DNA of 34,340 nt from Streptomyces griseorubiginosus (GTDB taxonomy: Bacteria > Actinomycetota > Actinomycetes > Streptomycetales > Streptomycetaceae), in assembly GCF_017614965.1 (NCBI RefSeq), contig NZ_WVUG01000063.1, positions 1 through 34,340 on the forward strand. Direction: 5' to 3'. Position 1 is the stretch's first letter. The number at the start of each line of letters is the position of its first letter. This document shows, piece after piece, positions 24,001 to 29,666 of the stretch. The notes below the pieces were generated by a model. The model was not told where the DNA came from. It searched no databases and saw only the letters and a program-made list of their open reading frames with translations. The position numbers were made by a program, and so were the translations under genes.

Positions 24001-27000
24001 CGTCGCTGAATCCGGCCGCTGCGCTCTGAGCTCCGTCAAGAGCCAGCTCGGCCACCTCGGCGCGGCCGCCGGAGTGGTGGGCCTCGTCCGCGCGGTCCTC
24101 GCCGTGCACCACGCCACGCTCCCGCCCAACCTCAACTTCCGTGCCTTCAACCCGGAGATCGGCCCCGACCCCACTCCCTTCCACATCCCGACCGAAGCCA
24201 CACCCTGGCCCGAGGGACGCCACCGGGTGGCCGCTGTCAGCAGCTTCGGCATCGGCGGCACCAACGCCCACGTCATCGTCGAACAGGCCACCACGCCCGA
24301 GCCGGCAGCACCCCACGACGTCCCCAACTGCCTCGTGCTCTCCGCCTCCAGTCCGGACGCCCTCGCCGCCGACGCGGCTCGTATCGCCGACTACCTCCAC
24401 CTGCACCCGGAGCGCCACGAGTCGGTGCTGCGCCATCTGCAGGCCGGGCGGGTCGTTCACCAACTGCGGGCCGCGGCACCAGTGACGGACGGCGCCGCGG
24501 CCGAGCACTGGCTGCGCGCGGTGGCTGCGGGAGCGGTGCCGCCCGGTACCGCGGACCCGGACGCCGTGCCGGTCTCCGCGGCCGGCCGAACGGCCCACGA
24601 CCTCGCCGCGGAATGGGCCGCCGGACGCCCGGTCGACTGGGGAGCCGCGGGCTCAGCTCCGGCGCCCTGGGACTTCCCTCCCCCGTCCTTCTGTCTCGCG
24701 ACATACGACTTCGACCGGCGATCTCAGAATCCGCGCGAGGCCCCGGCCGCCACACCCCGGCGGCTGCCCCGGGAGAACTGGCTGCACCAGCCGCACTGGG
24801 TGCGCCTGCGCCGTGCCGCCGTCGCGGACACCACCGTGCCGAACCGGCGAGCGTCCGCCGTGATCGTCGTAACGTCCCAGGACACTCCGCCGGCAGCGCT
24901 CGCGGCCTTCAAAGCGGTGGCACCACGAGTGATACGGGTCCGTCCGGCCGACACCTTCGCCCGCACAGGAGCTGACTCCTACGCTGTGGACCCTGCCGAT
25001 CCGGCATCTGTGCGCCGACTGCTCGATGCGCTGTCCGAGGACGGTGTCCCGACCTCCCTCGACATGGAGTGGGTGCACGCCCTGCCCCTGGGCGTGACAG
25101 GGCCGGTCGGTCCCGGCACCCTGGAACGCGCCCGTCACGCCTGCCTGGACAGTACGGCGGCCCTGGCCCAGGCGCTGGCCGGGCGCAGCGACTCCCCACG
25201 CGTGTGGTGGCTGTCGTACGGCGCCCGGCCCGTGACGGGAACGGTGGAACGACCCGAACTCGCCCTCCTGGCCGGGCCCGTCGAGGTCTCCCATCAGGAG
25301 TCGGCCCTGAACGGCCACTGGCTCGACCTCCCCGACGGCGACCTCACCCGCTGGGCCGGACACGTGGCCTCGATCGTCGCCGAGACACATGAGGCCGGTC
25401 ATCCGGACGGACCGGCCCTCCCCCGCCGGCTCGCCCTGCGGGAGGGTTACTGGTGGCGGCCCGGCACCGTGCCCGTACCGGCGCCGGAGGGTGTGCACGC
25501 CCGCGTACCGTCCGCACCCGACACCGTCCATCTGGTGCTCGGCGGCACGGGCGGCATGGGCCGAGCCATCGCCGCCTGGCTGCTCGAACACACCCGCGGC
25601 AAGGTGCTGTTGCTGTCGAGAAACCCGCGCCTGCCCGAGGAACTGAGCGGGTGGGCCGACCGCATCGGCCTCATCCCGGCGGATCTCGCGACCATGTCCG
25701 TTCACGGCGTGGCCGCGGCCGTCGCCGAGCACACGTCACGGCTGGACGCCGTCGTCCACGCGGCCGGTCTCGGACACGGCGGGCTGCTCGTACGACGTGA
25801 CGCCACCGCGATGCGCGAGGCCGCGGCGGTCCGCGAAAGGGGCGCACTCGTCGTCGAACACCTCATCGGCGTCTTCCGCCCGGAGATCGCTGTCTACTGC
25901 TCCTCGATGTCCGCCGTGCTCGGCGGTGTCGGCCAGAGCGACTACGCGGCAGGCGCGAGCCTCCTCGACGGCTTCGCCCACCACCGGGCCACCGGGGCGG
26001 AGACGACCGTCAGGATCGGCATCGACTGGGACATCTGGCGGGAGACCGGCATGGCGACGAGGGTCCCGGCCCCGGACAGCCGCCATCAGGCCCACCTCTC
26101 CGTCGGCCTGAGCGTGGAGGAGGGCAAAGCGGTCTTCGGCCATGCCCTCGCCCTGCAACTGCCTCAACTCCTCGTGTCCACAACCGATATCGAGGCCTCC
26201 CGAGCCTTCTACGCTCCTGCCGGAACCACGGATCGCACCTCACCGGCGCGCGTGACGGACACGCACAAGGAAGTCCCCCACGCAGGGGGTGCAGGAGAGC
26301 GGGCGGACGCCATGGCCCGGGTGATCAAGGAGCTGCTCGGCGTGGACGAACTGGACCCCGAGGACTCCCTCTACGACCTGGGCGCCGACTCGCTGACCCT
26401 GATCAGCCTCATCGCCCAGATCGAGGACGACTACGGCGTCGAGTTCGACCTGGCCTCCTTCAGCCACCGCGTCAGCCTCACGGAGATCCTCAAACACATC
26501 GAGGCGGCCCTCACGTCCACCGAGCACACCGCGGAGACGGCGGCAACGACCTCCACCGTCGTCCTCGACATCTGGCAGGAGGGAACCGGTCCGGCCGTCC
26601 TGTGCCTGATCCACCCCGTGGGCGGAGACATCCAGGCCTACCGCCCCCTCGTGGCAGCCCTCGGCCCCGCCCCGACGGTGTGCCTCATCGCCGACCCGGC
26701 ACTCCGTGACGCCGGGATGCCCGCGTGGTCACTGGCCGAACGAGCCCATCACTACGACGCGGCCCTGCGCGGCCACTTCGGCCCAGGACGCGACCACCGG
26801 CTCCATTTGGCCGGATGGTCCTACGGGGCCCGTGTGGCGATGGAGATGGCAGCCCTCGCCGAGGCGGCCGGCCGGCCACCGCAAGCGCTCCACCTCCTCG
26901 ATCCGCCACCGCCCCAGGCGGAAGCGCTGGTGTCCGCATATGACGAATCCCGGCTGGAAAAGGTGTTCGCCGCCGAACTCGGCGCCGGCGCCGCCTCGTT

Positions 27001-27025
27001 GCCGACCGAGCACGCACAGGCGTAG
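18029..27025 (+). CDS. NRPS-2/PKS hybrid: A-PCP-C-A-PCP-KS-KR-ACP-TE (TE truncated by TAG)
   Basis: 2998 residues to an amber stop. A1 (about 20-515): code D-A-F-F-V-G-V-T-F-K, close to a known Ile code DAFFYGITFK. PCP1: Ser566. C (about 630-1055): His750-His751-x3-Asp755-Gly756. A2 (about 1070-1575): code D-V-Q-F-I-A-H-V-V-K, nearly the Pro code DVQLIAHVVK. PCP2: Ser1622 in GASSL. KS (about 1676-2090): Cys1835, His1971, His2009, so it should be active. No AT follows; residues 2088-2490 keep KS-side and post-AT linkers (VDWGA...YDFDRR) but no GHSxG. KR: GGTGGMG 2505-2511, Ser2626, Tyr2639; the Lys and Asn positions read Arg2602 and Ala2643. ACP: Ser2788. TE: Ser2931 and Asp2958, then TAG at 27023-27025. 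Codon 1580 is TTA (22766-22768). Predicted product: Ile/Val-Pro extended by one reduced C2 unit. Confidence 0.93.
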   Translation: MKPRVETSPTDMSEDPGDPAGLALEIHRRALRTPHAEAVVDGEVHLDYAALNGGAATVARELGRLGVTAGQAVAVALPRSWRLVCVMLGILRLGAQVVPLDTQSPAERRHFMLQDSGAVALVHETAESFTGLPADIKGLVADTLLPEPPDAAAPLEAPAAPGEVSFLFYTSGTTGRPKGVEVRDAGVRRLAQRGYIRIAPDLRYACLANPAFDALSFEVWVPLLTGGCCVILSDADVQTPERLAAALRHGRVDTVFVTTALFNAMVTAVPDCFAAAGQVLVGGEQLNAQVMRRWYRDNPDSGTRLFNVYGPTESTTFALCHPIPRDLDGDVVPIGRPLPQTGAVTVVPGQERVAAPGEVGELLLSGAGLAVGYRNLPDETERRFVRLPWLDGGEETYYRTGDLVRADGEGLVEYVGRTDRQVKVRGFRIEPGEVERRVLTHPAVQHAHVCTRPAGREGPNELLAFLVLGQELSYEEFDGHLTAQLPAYMRPHRIHLVADLTLNANGKVDQTALLEQATQPWRPAASDSGAPATTETERQVVELAEEILGTSGLRLGDRWIAVGGDSLKALRFCFAVRQRWGRELTQSAVLHGDLAAVARSLDTAGPGEESALPTPVVSGARSAPATSEQQRLWLIQRRTPDSRAYSVNQAFRVDGPVDTTALRRALRSLVARHPSLRTGFHLGPEGLEQTVGEPYDPWHEPGPRRLWEEEEAHAFADTFFAEPFDLAVPRMLRACWLPRDGGGTLLVHLHHIAVDGWSLSVLLHDLSADYAGSDRSEAPSPTPLDFAVWQRDRFASAVYRTQRDELLAFYRGLNEPLEALPMQGASTAPRARLLHTSLDVVRRAHVDHLCAEYGLTRFQVLLSVFCWCLYGVTGLVRPRIAAPVAGRPVREFENSAGMMANTVLLPLTVTPGEDLRSHLARTGNDTGQVLGRQDVAFTDVLTGWEGVGDTTPFDFLFVLENTDFGALRLPGCTQRPLWWAAPEAKCPLTVSVIEHADALDVLWEYAEDRFTDEDVEAMAELLRRGVDALASGGRRTARELVLPYRDSLPRHGRGPAPEPGFTTIAEGFSRQVARTPHAPAVVTADGEMLSYAALDARAAALAAELADRYPIPADDSPCRAALYLEPSADHVVALLALARLNVTAVPLDPSYPADMLRRVLERIDPLCVLTTRDSAPALDTLLPDGVSRHLVVPGAGSQPRTGDGRVSSYGGNTRRTADAPAHSGARPLYTLFTSGSTGVPKGVQIQDRTLCDLIRWQSGPGGLTAPAVTQQFSMLSFDVSFQEIFGTLCTGGSLRLIRPEWRQDVPALLDRLESAGVERIFMPYVALQLLAEYAVRLDKYPSRLREVITAGEQLVCTDSIRRWFAGLPGARLFNHYGPTETHVVSALCLEGDPGRWPERPAIGRPVAGADLRVVDAQGDAVPAGCTGELLIGGTMTTRCYLDEPELDDTRFVQLPGDASLFYRSGDRAFFDREGLLHYAGRDDQQIKLSGHRLELGSVEAALLRHPAVVNAAVTRDGDRLTAGLEIRGEAPTADELTAHLSALLPSFVRVERFRRLERLPRTPSGKLDRQAVLGAPGKELRRSAAARTGLSAEEERLTAAFEEVTGSVIAPDQTFFEAGASSLALMRFHLRCTTALGLRFSVADLFEHVTVRSLARHLTAPRPRTTPSVQNERPWAPGEPIAVVGMAVRVPGAPDLAAFWELVVSGGTGIRRVEAPDGVVGVHSTLDGMLDFDPGHFGISPQEARLMDPQQRHLLMAAVQALAHAGVADTSAARVGLVAGAGENTYFQSLLREADPDRLPDGFQLALHHDKDFLATKVAYHLGLTGPAFSAQTACSSSLVAVHLAAGLLRQDEADVVLAGGVLIDPGLTGGYRYRPQHIFSADGDCRPFSDDATGTVGASGVGVVVLKTLRQARRDGDTVYAVITGSAINNDGAQKMSYTAPSLAGQREVIRTALSRAGRTGADLGYVEAHGTGTRLGDPVEVGALRQAFDVAESGRCALSSVKSQLGHLGAAAGVVGLVRAVLAVHHATLPPNLNFRAFNPEIGPDPTPFHIPTEATPWPEGRHRVAAVSSFGIGGTNAHVIVEQATTPEPAAPHDVPNCLVLSASSPDALAADAARIADYLHLHPERHESVLRHLQAGRVVHQLRAAAPVTDGAAAEHWLRAVAAGAVPPGTADPDAVPVSAAGRTAHDLAAEWAAGRPVDWGAAGSAPAPWDFPPPSFCLATYDFDRRSQNPREAPAATPRRLPRENWLHQPHWVRLRRAAVADTTVPNRRASAVIVVTSQDTPPAALAAFKAVAPRVIRVRPADTFARTGADSYAVDPADPASVRRLLDALSEDGVPTSLDMEWVHALPLGVTGPVGPGTLERARHACLDSTAALAQALAGRSDSPRVWWLSYGARPVTGTVERPELALLAGPVEVSHQESALNGHWLDLPDGDLTRWAGHVASIVAETHEAGHPDGPALPRRLALREGYWWRPGTVPVPAPEGVHARVPSAPDTVHLVLGGTGGMGRAIAAWLLEHTRGKVLLLSRNPRLPEELSGWADRIGLIPADLATMSVHGVAAAVAEHTSRLDAVVHAAGLGHGGLLVRRDATAMREAAAVRERGALVVEHLIGVFRPEIAVYCSSMSAVLGGVGQSDYAAGASLLDGFAHHRATGAETTVRIGIDWDIWRETGMATRVPAPDSRHQAHLSVGLSVEEGKAVFGHALALQLPQLLVSTTDIEASRAFYAPAGTTDRTSPARVTDTHKEVPHAGGAGERADAMARVIKELLGVDELDPEDSLYDLGADSLTLISLIAQIEDDYGVEFDLASFSHRVSLTEILKHIEAALTSTEHTAETAATTSTVVLDIWQEGTGPAVLCLIHPVGGDIQAYRPLVAALGPAPTVCLIADPALRDAGMPAWSLAERAHHYDAALRGHFGPGRDHRLHLAGWSYGARVAMEMAALAEAAGRPPQALHLLDPPPPQAEALVSAYDESRLEKVFAAELGAGAASLPTEHAQA

Positions 27026-27337
27026 GCCGACAGGCTGGCCCGTTGCTGCCGCGCGAACCTGCGCAGCCTCGGGGAGCATCGCGTACGACCGCTCGTCTCC
27101 GTCCCCACCTGTCTCTGGTTGGCCGAACACCCCACGCCGGGTATGCCCAGCCCCGCGGACCCCGCGGAGGCGGAGCGGCAGTGGAACACCTGCCTGCCCC
27201 CGTCCGCCGTACGCAGGTATCTGCCCACGGACCACTACGGCATCGTCGCCGCGCCCCACGTGGACACGGTGGCCACGGCCATCAGGGCCACGCTGTCCTC
27301 CCCGGATGCCCTTGCCCACCGCACCGCTGACCTGTAA
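27026..27337 (+). pseudogene. in-frame continuation of the NRPS-2 thioesterase beyond the TAG
   Basis: Directly after the amber codon the same frame stays open for 103 codons to TAA (27335-27337) and reads as the rest of an NRPS thioesterase: RLARCCRANLRSL, VRPLVSVPTCLWLAEH, PPSAVRRYLPTDHYGIVAAPHV, then a final helix. The His at 27233-27235 in TDHYG fits the catalytic His of the GDHF-type motif. It has no clear RBS or start of its own (an in-frame TTG at 27119 is the best). So one base change separates Ser and Asp from His in an otherwise intact TE. Read-through would give about 3100 residues. Sequencing error, recent mutation and natural suppression are all possible. Confidence 0.8.
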
Positions 27338-27364
27338 ATCCGCACCGCGCCCCTGGAGGACGAC

Positions 27365-28237
27365 ATGGAGTCGTACGAGCTCGAAGCACTGGAAGCGGTG
27401 ACCACGCGTCCCACACACCCCTACGGCACGATCACCGTCGAAAGAATCACTCCCGTCCTGGGAGCGGAAGTCTCCGGCGTCGACCTGTCCAAGGAGATCC
27501 AGCCCGAGCAACTGCAGGACATCCGGGCCGCCTTCCGTGACCACCACGTCCTCGTCTTCCGCGACCAGGGCATCACCGCCGAGCACCACAAGCGCTTCGC
27601 CGCCGCCTTCGGCGAACTGCGCCCCGTCAACCCGCCTCCGCCCGAGGGCGATCCGTACATCCTGGAGATCCGTACGACCTCGGCCGCGGCGGACGTGGCC
27701 GGCAACGGCTGGCACGCGGACGGCACCGCCGACGCCGAACCGTCACTGGGGTCGATGCTCTACATCACCGAGACACCGGAGCCGGGATGCGGCGGCGACA
27801 CCCTCTTCGCCAACATGCACCTCGCCTACGACATGCTCTCCCCGGCGATGCGTGCCCTGCTGGACACGCTGACCGCGATACACGACGGCGCGCAGGCCCT
27901 GGCCGGCTACACACCGCCGCCGGACTACGTCATCCCGAAGAGCGAACACCCGGTCGTCGCCCGGCACCCCGAGACCGACCGCAAACTCCTGTACGTCAAC
28001 AAGGCCTACACCAGCCGCATCCCGCAGCTCTCGCCCGACGAGAGCCGAGCCCTGCTCGACGTCCTCTTCGACATCATCGCCCGCAGGCCGGTCCTGCACT
28101 GCCGCGTCCGCTGGACCCCGGGCACGCTGGTCTTCTGGGACAACCGCTGCGTCCAGCACCACGCGACCTACGACTACTACCCCTACGCCCGCTACGGCCG
28201 TCGCGTCGCCATCAACGGCGGACCGATCAAGGGCTGA
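27365..28237 (+). CDS. TauD/TfdA-family Fe(II)/2-oxoglutarate-dependent dioxygenase
   Basis: The 290-residue oxygenase has GAEVSGVDLSKEI (33-45) and VLVFRDQGIT at the N-terminus, the iron ligands His117 and Asp119 in GWHADGT, the third ligand His265 in WDNRCVQHHATYDY, and the 2-oxoglutarate Arg near 279-280 in YGRRVAINGG. It hydroxylates an unactivated carbon using O2 and 2-oxoglutarate. ATG 27365 has GGAGGA 4 nt upstream, and it lies 27 nt after the end of the thioesterase frame, so it is in the NRPS operon. With a Pro-ketide assembly line, hydroxylation of the prolyl ring (as in detoxinine) is the natural guess, either on free or carrier-bound substrate. No TTA codon. A strong terminator follows. 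Confidence 0.92.
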   Translation: MESYELEALEAVTTRPTHPYGTITVERITPVLGAEVSGVDLSKEIQPEQLQDIRAAFRDHHVLVFRDQGITAEHHKRFAAAFGELRPVNPPPPEGDPYILEIRTTSAAADVAGNGWHADGTADAEPSLGSMLYITETPEPGCGGDTLFANMHLAYDMLSPAMRALLDTLTAIHDGAQALAGYTPPPDYVIPKSEHPVVARHPETDRKLLYVNKAYTSRIPQLSPDESRALLDVLFDIIARRPVLHCRVRWTPGTLVFWDNRCVQHHATYDYYPYARYGRRVAINGGPIKG

Positions 28238-28272
28238 GTTGAGCATGGTCTCGGAAACGCGGCCCCCCATCG

Positions 28273-28306
28273 GCCCGGCCGCACCCAGCTGTGGGCGCGG
28301 CCGGGC
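28273..28306. terminator. strong bidirectional terminator ending the NRPS operon
   Basis: GCCCGGCCGCACCCA (28273-28287) pairs with TGGGCGCGGCCGGGC (28292-28306) around a 4-nt loop, with one mismatch in 15 pairs. It lies between the dioxygenase stop and the convergent minus-strand stop at 28314, and marks the right edge of the biosynthetic cluster. Confidence 0.85.
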
Positions 28307-28313
28307 GCTTGGT

Positions 28314-29666
28314 CTATGTGCCCGGCTCGCACAGGTAGAGGGTCTGCCCGGTGACCGTGGTCATCGCGGCCCGTCGCGACAGGGCCGGGCTCCCGGCCGT
28401 GGCAGCCGAGCCGCCGTACGCCGAGGCTGGGACCTTGGTGCAGCCGGCCTGTACCCAGGCGGTGATCTGTGCGGCCGCCGTCCCGTCACCGGAGACGCCC
28501 TGTGCGGCGCCGCCCGGCACGGCGCCGACGCCCCTCCCCCGTCCGCCACCGAGCAGGACGTATCGCACCTCGCCGCTGTCGACCAGGTGGCGGAACCGGT
28601 TCTCGGTCGGGGACGGCACCCGGCCGCTGAAGCCGCCGATCGGCAGGACCTTCGCGCCGGCCGCCAGAATGTACGGCGACGCCGTGCTCCAGCTGGTGGT
28701 GGCGAACACATAGGCCGCCGAGCCGTCATGGGCGCGCGTGTAGGCCAGCAGCCGCTGCTGTGCGGGGGTCAGCGCACCGCCCGAGGCCGCGCCACCGAAA
28801 CCGCCCATGCGACCGGCGGTCCCAGCCCGGGCAACGCCGGACGCGCCGCTGCGGGCCACTTGCCTTGACGTCGCGCCGCCGGCCCAGGCCATGCGTCCGA
28901 ATCGGGCCGCCCCGAAACCGCGGCCGGTGCCCGACGGACCGACCGCGCCCATCACACTGGTGCTGTACGACGGCGCGAAGACCTGCACCGCCCACGCGCT
29001 CGGCGCCAGGAGAAGAGCCGCCAGCGCGGCGCCGAGACCACCGAGCGCCAGTCTGCCGCCGGCCCGGCGTCCGCCCGGACGTGCCAGCAGGAGAAGGGCC
29101 AGTGCCGCGGCAGTGAGCACGACCACCGCGGGCGCCAACCACGGTGCGAAGGACGTGAACTGCCCGGCGAGATACGCCGCCCAGGCAGCGGTCGCCGCCA
29201 CCGCGCCCGGCAGGGCCCAGGCGCGCGGTCCACCGGCCCGGTAGGCGCGCCACATCAGCACCGTCCCGGCGCCGGTGAGCGCGGCGAGCGGTACGGCGAT
29301 GACGCCCTGGACGCCCGCCGTGTCCGGGGACGCGTCGGCGAGGTCCTGGGCGAGCTGCTCGCACCAGTGCGGGCCGACCTGGACGTCGTCGTCGAGGAAG
29401 GCGATCCACGGTGAGGCGACCGCGCGCAGTCCGGTGTTGCGGGCGGCGGCGGGTCCCCGGCCGCGGCTGCGCAGCACGGTCGTACGGCCGCGCAGGTCGC
29501 CCAGGACGGCGAGCGGGTGTTCCAGGGGTTCGGAGGTGGCGTCGGGGCGGTCGTCGACCAGGACGATCTCGGCGGGGCGCGGGCCGGTCGCGGCGGCCAG
29601 CGCCGCGAGACAGTCGGCGAGGGTGTCCCTCACGAGGGTCGGGATCACGACGGCGTACGCGGTCAT
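28314..29666 (-). CDS. apparent chimera: GT2 N-terminus joined to GT39/YkcA-B-like C-terminus
   Basis: 450 residues; the ATG at 29666 overlaps the carbamoyltransferase stop (ATGA). Residues 1-123 are the first half of a family 2 glycosyltransferase: AVVIPTLVRDTLADCLAAL, EIVLVDDRP, GPAAARNTGLRAVASPWIAFLDDDVQV (DDD metal site). A GT2 catalytic domain needs roughly 100 more residues, but near VIAVPLAALTG (122-132) it switches to membrane helices (WALPGAVAATAAWAAYLAG, WLAPAVVVLTAAALALLLL, GLGAALAALLLAPSAWAV). A Gly/Ala-rich stretch and the soluble C-terminal domain of ArnT/YkcB-like mannosyltransferases follow (LAYTRAHDGSAAYVFATTSW, AGAKVLPIGGFSG, VRYVLLGGG, TLYLC). Both halves are incomplete, so I infer an in-frame deletion fusion with doubtful activity. 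A natural two-part protein is less likely. Confidence 0.7.
   Translation of the reverse strand: MTAYAVVIPTLVRDTLADCLAALAAATGPRPAEIVLVDDRPDATSEPLEHPLAVLGDLRGRTTVLRSRGRGPAAARNTGLRAVASPWIAFLDDDVQVGPHWCEQLAQDLADASPDTAGVQGVIAVPLAALTGAGTVLMWRAYRAGGPRAWALPGAVAATAAWAAYLAGQFTSFAPWLAPAVVVLTAAALALLLLARPGGRRAGGRLALGGLGAALAALLLAPSAWAVQVFAPSYSTSVMGAVGPSGTGRGFGAARFGRMAWAGGATSRQVARSGASGVARAGTAGRMGGFGGAASGGALTPAQQRLLAYTRAHDGSAAYVFATTSWSTASPYILAAGAKVLPIGGFSGRVPSPTENRFRHLVDSGEVRYVLLGGGRGRGVGAVPGGAAQGVSGDGTAAAQITAWVQAGCTKVPASAYGGSAATAGSPALSRRAAMTTVTGQTLYLCEPGT

Noticed and set aside
27119..27337. Separate small gene of 72 codons downstream of NRPS-2
   Set aside because: It is in the NRPS-2 frame and reads as thioesterase C-terminus, so it is a continuation beyond the TAG rather than an independent gene.
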